Origin: Blumeriella jaapii
Lineage: Eukaryota; Ascomycota; Leotiomycetes; Helotiales; Drepanopezizaceae
DNA: 64,000 bases
Direction: 5' to 3'
NCBI GenBank assembly: GCA_009599575.1
Contig: VWND01000069.1
Span: 372,001-436,000 of the forward strand
Of the stretch, positions 32,883 to 44,005 are shown piece by piece. The position numbers were made by a program, and so were the translations under genes. The notes below the pieces were generated by a model. The model did not search any database, was not told where the DNA came from, and saw nothing but the letters and a program-made list of their open reading frames with translations. Each line of letters begins with the position of its first letter. Within the stretch, counting starts at the first letter, position 1.

Positions 32883-34590
32883 ATGGGCTTCCTTCAGAGA
32901 GTTCTCAAGCGGATGCCGGCTTCGCCGCCTCTGCCTTCGCTCGACGAAGTCAAGACCAGAGCGAAGACGAGTTCGAGATTGGCGTCTTCCGGCGGCCGTT
33001 ACGGTTAAAGGGCAATTCTAGCATTTCCATACCCCTCGGCGTTGTTCTCCTCTTTCCTTGTATCGTGGTTGTATTGATATTGGTGCTGTTCGTCCGACAT
33101 CCGAAATCAGGGGTCGGCATCTTAATGCCTGCTGGAGCACCACCAGCCATCAGGTATGCCCACGGCCCACGGGGGAGATCTGGGGAACGGCGGGTCTAAC
33201 GTTTGGATAGAAAAATCAGCGAGGAGCATGACAAGGTCTTCGTGACGGGGTGTTTGGAGCCCGACACGTCGAAACCGAGAGCGAATGGGGCGTTTGTGGT
33301 GCTGGCAAGGAATAAGGAGCTGGATGGGGTCATACAGTCCGTCAAGTCGATCGAGAGGCATTTCAACCGATGGTACCATTACCCCTACGTGTTCCTGAAC
33401 GATGCCGAGTTCAACTCGACGTTCAAAGAGACCATCCAGAACTACACGAGCGGGACGGTCGAGTTTGGCACCATCGACCCGAAGAATTGGGGATTCCCAG
33501 ACTGGATTGACCCCAAGGTGGCCAAGGAGGGTATTGCCAAGCAAGGCGACGCTGCCATCATGTACGGTGGGATGGAGAGCTACCACGCCATGTGCAGATT
33601 CTATTCTGGGTTTGTGCCCCTCGTTCTGCGGCATAGGGCGATGCTGACGGGATAGGTTCTTCTACAAGCACGAACTCTTGGACAAGTACGAATGGTACTG
33701 GCGGCTGGAGCCGGAGATCAAGTACTTCTGCGACATCACCTAGTACGTCCTCCCGAATCCGTGCATGTCTTCCTTCTGACGGTGTACAGCGATCCTTTCC
33801 TGAAGATGATCGAGACCAACAAGACTTACGGGTTCACGATCGCGGTCAAGGAACTGAAGGAGACCGTGCCCAACATTTTCAGATACGCATCTGCCTACAA
33901 GAGAATCAACAACATTACGTCCCAGGGCCTGTGGGAAATGTTTGTCGAGCCGCAGCCGGACGAGCCCAAGGAGGCGCCCGAAGAGGATGGCAAGCACGCG
34001 CTTCCCGAGGAGATTCTTCGTGGCGATCCATCCCGCGCCTCCTTGCCAGACATCGACCCAGAGAACATGGAAGGGGAAAAGTACAACATGTGCCATTTCT
34101 GGTCGAACTTTGAAATTGCACGACTCAGTTGGTTCAGAAGCAAGGAGTACGAGGACTTTTTCCAGATGATGGATCGGAGCGGGGGGTTCTGGATGGAGCG
34201 CGTAAGTCTCGCCGACTGTCCCTGCTTGGAAGTGCGCTGACCAGATGCCAGTGGGGAGATGCCCCGATTCATTCTCTCGCCGCCGGAGCGCTCCTCGCTC
34301 CGCGCGACATCCACTACTTCCGCGACTTCGGATACCGACACACCATCCAGCACTGCCCCGCGAACGCCCCATCGCGACAGATGCCTCGATCACCTTTCCT
34401 GGAAACGACCACGGAGGACGAGAAGAAGAGGCGAGAGGAAGACGAGTACTGGGACTCGTGGGACGCGCCCAAGGAGAACGGCGTCGGGTGCAGATGTAGA
34501 TGCGACACGGACATCGTCGACGTCGAAGGAAAGCAAGGCTCGTGCCTGGCGGAGTGGGTTGACGTTGCTGGTGGCTGGGCCAGCCCCTGA
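32883..34590 (+). CDS. GT15 alpha-1,2-mannosyltransferase (KRE2/KTR), 5' end uncertain
   Basis: Golgi type II membrane enzyme adding mannose to O- and N-glycans. Exons 32883-33153, 33211-33609, 33656-33742, 33790-34201 and 34252-34590. Seen: membrane anchor LGVVLLFPCIVVVLILVLFV, then the GT15 domain: FVVLARNKELDG, VKSIERHFNRWYHYPYVFLND, AAIMYGGMESYHAMCRFYSG, the catalytic block KYEWYWRLEPEIKYFCDI, NMCHFWSNFEIA and HSLAAGALL. Problem: the only nearby ATG (32883) is one frame off; one extra G in GGG 32885-32887 would give an uninterrupted 502-aa protein. Alternatively the start lies in an upstream exon. Tail after RHTIQHCP is long and acidic (EEDEYWDSWD) and Cys-rich (CRCRCD), as in some family members. 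Confidence 0.88.
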
Positions 34591-35079
34591 TGGACACGGG
34601 CGCGCGATGCGGACATCACAGATGGTGGGATGAGGAAGAGGTGTGCTGGCCTTGCTGAGAGACCGCCCCCGGATCCCGTGGACTACTAGGTGGCTACGTG
34701 GCTACGTTGGAGTGTGAGAGGGGGACTCAGGCCCCGAGTGTATTCAAGGGTCCCTGCCTACCTTTACCCAGGTGTATGTATGTATTGGCGTCTCCGGCGT
34801 GAGGGGCCGGGGGTTAGTACCGTACGATCTTTCAATGTGAAGAACAGCTTCGATTCACTGGTGATATCTCTCTCTAGGCACAATCGGGGGGGAGGGTGTG
34901 TGGCTTCTGCTTGCACCTCTCCCGTCCCCGTCGTCGCATCAGCGACGTTCCCATCCCCCGTTCCCCCACCGACAGACCAACGGCGGCTGTATCACATCGT
35001 TGCTCGCCGCGCGACTTGGGCGCGCGAGGCCATTCGCCCTCTGCCCTCTGCCCTCAGCGGGAGCGACGAGCACGGCACA
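34591..35079. other. Convergent spacer GT15 / NRAMP
   Basis: 3' UTRs of the two convergent genes; no further signal. Confidence 0.5.
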
Positions 35080-37013
35080 CTACGCCGCGTCTCCCTTGCC
35101 CAGGAGGACCAGGTTGGCCACGTTCATGACCGTGATGACGGCCCAGATGAGAACGGCCACGGTGGCCGTGAGCCCATGGTTCCGCATCTGGGTGCCTCCC
35201 ACCGGGCCTGCGGCGGCTCCCTCGTCGGCATCCATGGGCAGCGCCGAGGCGCCGCTGGTTCGCACCGTCATGTACTTGTTCCGGCAGGTGAAGTAGATCA
35301 GGGGCGCCGAGACGAAGGGCAGCACGACGCTCAGGGCGACCTGGGAGCCGTTCAGGGCGGCCGAGAGGCCGTCCTTGCCCACGGCGCCGGCGATGATGAT
35401 GCTGGGAGTGATGGAAATGCTTCGCGTGATGAGCCGCCGCTTCCACGGACGCATCCTCCACCTCAGGGCTCCCTCCGAGACCATCTGCCCGGCGATGGTG
35501 CACACGACTCCCGCGCTGATGCCCGAGAGGAGGAGCGCCAGGGCGAAGATGGTCCCCGCGGCCGGGGCGATGCTGTCCGAGAGCAATCGGTGGATGCCAA
35601 AGAGATCAGCGTCGTCGGCGCCGGTTCCGTAGAGGGAGGCCCCGGCCGTGATGAGGATCGCGCTGTTGACGAAGAGGGCGAAGGTGAAGAGCGAGAAGGC
35701 CAGCTCGGCCACGGAGAACTTGAGGCAGAAGTTGATGGCGGCGAGAGATGGGTAGTACATCACCTTCTCGACGCTGTCGCATCGGATCGAGACCGGCACG
35801 ATGCCGTGGTCGATGTCGTACTCTTGCAGACGGCTTTGCACTATGCCGCTGCCCAGGTAAAGGCTATGGGGCATCACCGTCGCACCCAGGATGCCACAGG
35901 CTTGATACAAACTGATGGCATTAGCAAGCGTCGGGCTCTGGATGGGGCAGCATACCCTTTCGATTCCACGACCGCGGACGAAGGGAGGTATCCGCGAAAG
36001 ACCTCGCCAACCGACGTGTTTTTGATCAGGCTGAGCTGGATGCAGAAGCACACGACCACGCCCAGCACGAGTGCCGCCACAAACATCTCAAAGGCGCGCA
36101 GGCCTTTCATGGAGCCATTGGGCCGGTAGAAAAGGAGAATGAGAAGCACGTCGACGATGGAGAGAGCGCAGCCTGCAACCAGCGGCACCTGAGGGATCAG
36201 GAGGTTGATGGCAATGGCCGTTCCGATGACTTCAGCAATATCGGTGGCAATGATCTGTCCGGCATGAGCAAGACGCAGGGCACGAGAGAATCAAAGACGC
36301 AGAGCAGAAGAGAATCCACTCACAGCGGCCTCGGCCATGATGTAAAGAAAGAGGTTCATCCACCACGGCAGAAACGCCCGGCACGCTTCGGCGAGATTGT
36401 AGCCGCTGACGCTCCCGAGCTTGATACACAAGCTCTGCAGGAAGATGGCAAAGATGTTCGACATCAGAACGATGAAGAGCAGTCGGAAACGATACGTCGC
36501 ACCGGCAGCGACATCGGTAGAGTAGTTTCCAGGATCGATGTACGCCACGGAAATCTGCTCTCCTCGTCAGACCCAGCCATGGCCGACGCTGGGGAGGGAG
36601 GTGAATACCATGAAGCCAGGGCCGACAAACTTTCCGTAGCTCTGGATGCCGTTGCGGACATTCCCAAAGGTCCGCGTCAAGAGGGGGAGGTGGTTCCTGT
36701 TCCCCCCATCAGGCCCAGCGTCCCCCTCAGCAGCATCCACGGCGATGGTCATTCCTGACCCCGAGCCGCCTTGACGGCTCTTCGCCCTCCTCCCCTCGAC
36801 CGCCACCCGCGCGTCTCTTCCCCGGGGCCGCGACCCATCGTCCGGCTCTTGGTCCAGCTCGCTCTCCTTCTCCGCGCTCGCTATCCTCCGCCGTTCTCTC
36901 GCGTTGGCGAGGCCATTGAGATCTTGTCTTGTGGTGGTATCCGCCGACAGCGAGCGGGGGTTCTGGTTCATGCCATCTCCCTCAGGCTCCTCGGTTCGAC
37001 TAGGGCAGTTCAT
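35080..37013 (-). CDS. NRAMP divalent metal transporter (SMF family)
   Basis: Proton-coupled Mn/Fe importer. Exons 37013-36609, 36554-36324, 36254-35956 and 35911-35080; 588 aa, phases agree. Seen: about 115 disordered residues, then YGKFVGPGFM, TM1 with the metal-binding AYIDPGNYSTD, LCIKLGSVSG, ATDIAEVIGTA, TM6 with GATVMPHSLYLGS (the second metal-site helix), and further hydrophobic segments to a C-terminal LIWAVITVMNVANLVLL. The DPGN and MPH motifs indicate a working transport site. Start: ATG in a GCCACCATG context; an earlier in-frame start would need a non-ATG codon. The three introns are 44-69 nt. Confidence 0.93.
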
Positions 37014-38625
37014 GGTGGCGCTCGCAGCCGGCAACGAAGCTGTCACGAATGCACGTAAGCAAGCTTTTGGAGAGCGTTGAAGTACTCCAAAGTACTTACA
37101 CAGTAGTCGTGGAGAACAAAGACTTAGTAGAGGGAAGGGTGGGGAAAAGAAGCTTTATATCGGAAGCTTGTACACAGTACAGCACAGTACAGTTCAGTAC
37201 AGTATCGGGTCTTGCAGGGTAGGAGCCATTCGGGCGAAAGCTACAGTACAGAGTACATACATCCTACAGTACAGTATTTACTAAGTACTGTACTGTATGT
37301 ATGTATGTATGTAAGTATGTAAGTATGTGAGAAGCTTGCGGTTTCACCCGAACGACCGCGCGAATCGGCTTGGTTGGAGGGAACGTCCCGGCAGATCATC
37401 AAAGACTAGAGGCGGTTCAGCAGAAACAGTGAGATGCGAGATGGGACCGACTTATACCATTCAGTATAGTACATACTGTCTGTACTGTGCCATGCATGAT
37501 CTCGAACAAGATGCGCCTGTGGCCAGCACAGCGTGGTGGCTTCGAGATCACCGCGCCGTGAGGACACACTAGGCAAGGCCCAAGGATGGAAGATCCCTCA
37601 ATCCCCGGATCCTCGCTCTCCTTGTCGCCAGTGCCGAAAAGCTTCGTCTGATCAAGCAAAACATCAAGCCGTCTTCCTCTTCCCAATGCGCATGACAAGC
37701 TGCCAAGATGCTGCCTATTGCACACGCTTCCCAACATGTTCCTCGGCGAGGACAGTTATCAGGAATACGGTATGTAGCTGCTAAAGTTGGTTCGTTACAA
37801 GAAACTCATGTCTTAGATCTATTAGTCATGGCCCATAGATACATACAGTATGAGAGAGACATCGCGACAAATCTCCCTAGTGAAAAAGACCAAAGAGAAT
37901 GATAGGTAGATACTGTAGATACTGTAGATACTGTAGATACTGTAGATACTGTAGATACTGTAGATACTGTAGATACTGTAGATACTGTAGATACTGTAGA
38001 TACTGTAGATACTGTAGATACTGTAGATACTGTAGATACTGTAGATACTGTAGATACTGTACATAGGTACTCGCCAGTCCGTCTTCACTCTGCAAGAGCC
38101 GGTCTCGCCCGACAGGTGGAGACGAATCGAGCAGCAAGACAATCCCGATACTGAAGGGAGAGCCCATCTGGAACCTGCAGCAGCAGCAGCAGCCGAACCT
38201 GAGCCTCGAAAGCCACGACATGCAACGCGCCGAGGCGGGGAATGGAATGACCCGATCCACTCACTCCACTCACTTGAGTGCCGGCCAGAGTACAGTACAG
38301 TATATATAGTGTACTGGTACACCGAGATTGGTGATACGAGACCACGCCGTCTAGTCACTGTGGGAAATGCCTACCTCCCTGATTCACGAAAGACCCCGCC
38401 CAACGGGCACGCGTGAAAACCGCCCTTGTTTGAGTCATTCTTTTCCATAAAAGCTCTGAGATGGCAGTCTGTTAACCATAGACCGTCGATAGGCATTAAG
38501 AACTCCTGGTCTCCACTTCCGACCGAAGATAGACGCCGACCAATGCAACGCCATGCGAAATGACCCTATTCAAAATACATGACATTCCTTGCTCTCAAAT
38601 AGCAGACCGAACCAGAAATACCGTT
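37014..38625. other. Spacer rich in TACTGTA words
   Basis: About 1.6 kb between the NRAMP start and the TAF4 stop. Contains many TACAGTA/TACTGTA words (about 37170-37310, 37465-37485, 38290-38315), TATG/TAAG runs, and the GATACTGTA array. No supported gene; open frames across the array are repeat shadows. Confidence 0.6.
37909..38061. repeat. (GATACTGTA)17 nonanucleotide array
   Basis: Seventeen perfect 9-bp copies in 153 bp, followed by a diverged copy (ACATAGGTA). The unit contains the TACTGTA word found across other spacers. Confidence 0.97.
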
Positions 38626-40600
38626 CTACTTCGGATCGGAATGGTCGAGCCCCAAGTAAGCCTTCTGAAGTGCCACCTTCTCATGCCCATCCTGCTCGAG
38701 AACCGAGATCCAGTCACGGATCTGGACCCGACGACCTTTGGGTCCGTCGTCCCTCCACTCTCCAAGTCGCCTCACGCCATCAGCTGTCAGCTTCTCGGGA
38801 GGAGCATTGACCGGCAAGCTGCCAGGGGTTCCAACACCTGGGGTGCTGATGCGGCCCGGCGTGCTTGCACCACTCGCGCCACCTCCTCCAGCATTACCGG
38901 TGAGCCAGTTGTATCTCTTCTTCTTTCCAAAGATACCTCCCCCACCACCCAAGAATTGAGCAGTAGTGGTGTTCGCAGCAGCATGGTTGGCAGCTTCGTT
39001 GACCTTCGCATCTGCCCTCTTCCTCTGCTCCTTCTTCGTTGGTGCTTTGATCTCCTCGGGCGCGACAGAGCCCGGCGTACCAGGTACGACGGAGCCTTGT
39101 CGAGTTGAGACCCCACCAGATGCACGGTCTAAACGCTTGCGAAGTCGGGCCTCTTCTTGAGCTTGTTCCTGGGAAGCTGTGGTACGCAGAGCTGCAGCAA
39201 CTTCGCCAGTGAACTTGACAGGACCGGGAGTAGGGGCCGCGCTATCCGACACCGGGGTTGGTAGCTTGGAAGCACTGGATAGCTTGCCTGCAGCGAGTTA
39301 GCAAGTTTGCGTAGGAGAAGCAGGTGCTCGTACGCTTAAGCGGGTTGGAGTGCGGGCTGAGTGCACTCTCCCACCCACTTCGCAGACCACTCTCCGGAAC
39401 CTGGCTATCAAAACTGCCTGCTACTGCGACGTCGGTCCACTCCGCAGGGACAACGCCATGAGAACCGATCTGTCGGCCTCTTGAAAGCTTGACTGCATCC
39501 CTAATAAGCCCTTCGATTCGGTACTTCGTCGCAATCGACATCAGTGCGACTTGATCGACAAGCATGGCTTCATTATGGAGAAATGGGCCACTTGTTGCGA
39601 CAAAACCAACATCAGGTCCCACGACGGTCTGGGCCCGAACGTCCCGATTCGAAAATTGATCTGGTAGTTTCATAATACCCATGTGACCGCTCTTCTCCAC
39701 GTTCAAGGCCAGCCCGTTGTCTCGCGCCGCCTTTTGCATCTTGTGCTGGACAAGCGCAACCATCAGAAACGGATTGGCAAGTTCGTTCTGTCTCGACTGG
39801 GCAAGTCTGTGGGCTGCGCTGGCCCAGGCTTTATTGGCTTGCTCTTGAATGTAATCCTCCTGTGACTTTCCGTTTGTCTTCTCCGCAGTCACGTTCGCTG
39901 GGCCTGCGCCGTAGAAAGACGCTCTATCTCCTGGTGGACGGGAGCAGTTCGAAGATTGGGAGTCCGCGTGATCCGAACTGAAATCCCGGTACATGAACTG
40001 TTCTTCCTCTCGCAAGTCGATACCAGTACCAGCAAGCAAATCCATGGGATCCATTCCATCGTCCTTGGGCTTCTCCACAGGCTTGGATGGAGGACCCATC
40101 GTTCCCACATACTGATTTTGTGACTGGCCCTGTGGCTGGTTCTGAATTTGGTTTTGGCCTGTGTATGATTGTTGCGGCTGTGCCGGCATGTAGTCGCCGA
40201 AGCTCGGTCGCGCAGTTGTGTGCTGAGGGTTCGCAAAGCTGGCAGAGCCTTGGAAGTGCGGTTGGTGCGGAGGCTGGCCTTGATGGCTGGCTTGCGATTG
40301 AGGGAGCGTGAGCGCCGGGCTTGGGTGTCCGTTCTGGTAGGGTGTGGTATAGGCACCGGCCGGAATCGCTACATTCGAGAAGTGAGGTGATGATGCCGAG
40401 TTGATTGTCGCGGCTGTGTTGTTGCTCATGCCATAGGACGACTGCATGTAGGGAGAGCTTGGTGACGATGCGTTGGGAGACAGACGCTGTTTTTTGCTCG
40501 GGGGCTGGCCATAGTACTGCTGCGCACCTGGGGAAGGGGCATTCTGCGGAGGAGAGAATGGCCGCTGCGGCATGGGATACTGCTGCTGCGGTTGCGCCAT
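38626..40600 (-). CDS. TAF4: TFIID subunit TAF4
   Basis: Histone-fold subunit that pairs with TAF12 in the TFIID core. Exons 40600-39334 and 39287-38626; 642 aa. Seen: a Gln/Pro/Ser-rich N-terminal third with several (Q)n patches, PMDLLAGTGIDLREEEQ, then the TAF4 histone-fold and C-terminal region: AHRLAQSRQNELANPFL, VALMSIATKYRIEGLIRDAVKLSRGR, EEARLRKRLDRASGG, and the conserved end TADGVRRLGEWRDDG with RDWISVLEQDG. One 46-nt intron. Divergent from YSH1. Confidence 0.92.
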
Positions 40601-41132
40601 GGTGTCTGGAGTGATGATGGCCGGTGAGATATGCTTCCTTCAAACCTCCTTCAACAAATCTCCTTCAGATCTCCTTCACAAGGCAGGCGCAAAGCCAGCT
40701 GCCCTACCAAGAACCCGACCCATGTGCGGATTCACTCGGCCTGGTGACGGTTCGGTGTGCGCGAGACGTTCTGCGGTAGTTGTCGGGTCCTGGTTCGCAC
40801 GCGCGACGTTGGGGGGAGCTTGGTGGTTGAGTCGTGGTTTGGCAAGAGGAGAGAGAGGTTCAAGCGTTCAACCCCGAAATCTAAGTGTCTGGGTGTCACG
40901 TGATGTGAACAGCCGCTAGCCGCTAGTGTCGCTCTCAAAGGCGCGTCTCAGCGCGTCTAATCCAGATCAAACACTCATCTTCCATTCTGTGCAACGGCCA
41001 GCCTGAACAGTTGCAGCGGTGGAACTGAACAATAAAGCCGTCCAGATGTTCTGAGCCGCCTGTCTCGACTTCTCGCGACAGATCAAAGGACGCCCGCCCG
41101 CGACTTTGAAGGAAAGGGGTGCCTGAATCAAG
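40601..41132. promoter_or_regulatory. Divergent promoter TAF4 / YSH1
   Basis: 532 bp between two divergent start codons. No TATA box or known operator was noticed, as usual for housekeeping genes. Confidence 0.5.
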
Positions 41133-44005
41133 ATGGCTTCTAAGCGCAAAGCAGCGGCCATGGCGTCGACGGTGGAAGAGCCAGTAGATCCAGCTGACGA
41201 GTTAATGTTTCTTTGCTTGGGAGGCGGCAATGAGGTCGGTAGATCGTGCCATATCATCCAGTACAAGGGAAAGACCGTTATGGTAAGTTTGATACCTGAC
41301 ACCAGAGGCCTGGCCATAGCTAATCTGCTGTAGTTGGATGCAGGACAGCACGCGGGTTATGAAGGCCTGGCATCTCTTCCATTTTACGATGACTTCGATT
41401 TAAGTACAGTTGATGTTCTTCTGATCAGCCAGTAAGCTTCCTTTCACTTCGTCAGTTATCGGACGGTGGGATCTGGTATTCGGTATTCCTTGTCTTTCCT
41501 GTACTTGGCAGATGTCTGCTGTTTGTCCGTCGCTCAACTATGTATACGAGTACCAATACAAAAAGCTTGAATTCCTCACACCCGTCTTGACCTCACGCCA
41601 GTCTTGATTCTGTGATGCCCTGCAATCGAGAACATGTTTGTACATAGCATACCCAATCCCGTTGCCTGAACCTTGAACTTCGACATGTTTGGGCTTAAGG
41701 GCTAACATACTTCAGTTTCCACGTCGACCATGCAGCTTCATTGCCATATGTGCTGGCAAAGACCAATTTTAAAGGCCGAGTCTTCATGACGCATCCTACC
41801 AAGGCGATCTACAAATGGCTCATTCAAGACAGTATCAGAGTAGGTGGTGCCTCTTCAGACTCCAAGGGCCAGCCAGTCTACACCGAAGCAGACCATCTCT
41901 CTACATTCCCCATGATAGAGGCCATTGACTACCATACCACTCATACCATCTCTTCCATCCGAATCACGCCCTATCCCGCTGGCCATGTCCTTGGAGCTGC
42001 CATGTTCTTGATCGAGATTGCCGGGCTCAAGGTTCTTCACGGGAGACTATTCTCGAGAAGACGATCGGCATTTGGTGTCTGCTGAGGTACCGAAAGGAGT
42101 CAAAATCGATGTTCTGATCACCGAATCGACTTACGGCATCGCTTCTCACGTTCCTCGAATGGAGCGGGAACAGCAGCTCATGAAGTCAATCACTAACATT
42201 CTGAACCGAGGAGGACGCGTTTTGATGCCAGTCTTCGCTCTCGGCCGAGCCCAAGAGCTCCTCTTGATCTTGGACGAGTATTGGGCGCTTCACCCAGAGT
42301 TTCAGAAGATTCCCATTTACTACGCCAGCAACCTGGCCCGAAAATGCATGCTCGTCTACCAAACATACGTCGGCGCAATGAACGAGAACATCAAGCGTCT
42401 TTTCCGCGAACGAATGGCAGAAGCAGAGGCAAGCTCAGACACCGCTGCCAAGGGCGGGCCCTGGGACTTCAAATACATTCGATCACTGAAAAATCTGGAC
42501 CGCTTCGATGATGTAGGAGGCTGTGTCATGCTGGCGAGCCCCGGTATGTTGCAGAATGGGGTCAGCAGAGAGTTGCTGGAGAGATGGGCCCCGAGTGACA
42601 AGAATGGCGTGGTTATTACCGGATACAGCGTTGAAGGCACAATGGCAAAGCAGATCATGCAAGAGCCAGACCAGATCCAAGCTATCATGTCACGGAATAC
42701 CGGCGGTGCACGAAGAGGCCCAGATCTATCCGACTCGGAGAAAGTCATGATTCCTCGACGATGCAGCGTCCAAGAATTCTCATTTGCGGCACACGTCGAT
42801 GGCGTAGAGAATCGAGAATTCATCGAAGAGGTTGCGGCTCCGGTAGTGGTAAGCATTCACCCAAACACAATGGAATCCTCTGACAGTCATTAGATTCTCG
42901 TTCACGGCGAGGTACACAACATGATGCGTCTCAAATCTAAGCTACTTTCTCTCAACGCGGACAAAACAGAAAAGGTCAAGGTTTTCAGTCCGCGAAACTG
43001 CGAGGAGCTTCGAATCCCGTTCAAAGCCGACAAGACGGCGAAAGTAGTTGGGAAACTGGCATCCCTCCCTCCTCCAGCCCCCACCGACAATCAGTCACAA
43101 CTCATGACGGGAGTCCTGGTGCAGAACGACTTCAAGATGTCTCTGATGGCGCCGGAAGACTTGCGAGAGTACGCAGGCTTGACGACGACCATCATCACAT
43201 GCAAGCAACGCATGACGCTCAGTGCCGCGGGCATCGAGCTGATCAAATGGGCATTGCAGGGTACTTTTGGTAGCATCGACGAATTGCCCGAGAGCCTGAA
43301 CAAGGCCAACGGTGATGCGCACATGAACGGATCGTCTGAAGATGCGGACGAGGAGATCTCGAATCATAGCACGGCATATCTGGTCATGGGCTGTGTGACT
43401 GTCCGCCATCGAAACAACGGGGAGGTAGAGCTGGAGTGGGAAGGAAACGTGCTTAACGATGGCATTGCTGACGCGGTCATGGCGGTACTCTTTTCAGTGG
43501 AGAGCAGTCCAGCTGCCGTCAAGCGTGAGTCCACGGGCCCCCTGTCCCAGGAGGTGTGCTGACATCTGCAGAATCATCGAGCAAACACTCTCACGTTCAT
43601 GATCCTCCGGCTCGTAACCCCCACTCGAAGCTGTCGCCTACAGAACGTTTAGAGCGCCTCTTCATGTTCCTCGAAGCACAGTTCGGAGCCGAGAATGTCA
43701 CGCCAATCGCAGTCCCGAAGACCAAGGCCGCTGTCGGGTCTCCATCGATGATCAAGGAAGACGAGGAACCATCCGAGGGGGCAGAGGAGGAAGAGAGAGC
43801 ACTCGAGGCGCGCCAGCGCAAGGAGATTCAGAGGCTGCACAAGATTGGCATTCCTGTCCCAGGAGTCGAGATCAAGGTCAACAATGCTGTCGCCAAGGTC
43901 TGGCTCGAGGATCTGGAGATCGAAGGGGCAAGTAGGGTGCTTTGTGAGAGGGTGCGTACCGTGGTTGAGAGAGCAGTTGAGGTGACGGCCCCGTTGTGGA
44001 TGTAG
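41133..44005 (+). CDS. YSH1: mRNA 3'-end endonuclease CPSF-73 / YSH1 (frameshifted)
   Basis: Zinc endonuclease that cuts pre-mRNA at the poly(A) site within the CPF/CPSF complex. Exons 41133-41282, 41334-41431, 41716-42848, 42894-43524 and 43572-44005. Seen: [15 protein letters not shown], the metallo-beta-lactamase [32 protein letters not shown], the beta-CASP part with [22 protein letters not shown] and LVHGEVHNM, and the CPSF73-100 C-terminal domain. Total is 2446 nt, two short of 816 codons. The shortfall is at 42031-42036, where AAG GTT C TTC ACG should be K-V-x-F-T; two T appear to be missing. Flanks are intact. Intron 2 (284 nt) is several times longer than its neighbours. Confidence 0.92.

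Noticed and set aside
35054..36129. Long plus-strand open frame over the NRAMP gene
   Set aside because: Antisense shadow of a GC-rich coding region; the minus strand carries all transporter motifs.
37822..38358. Open frames with Tyr-Ser-Ile and Tyr-Leu-Gln repeats
   Set aside because: Translation of the GATACTGTA array, whose unit is a multiple of three and contains no stop in these frames.
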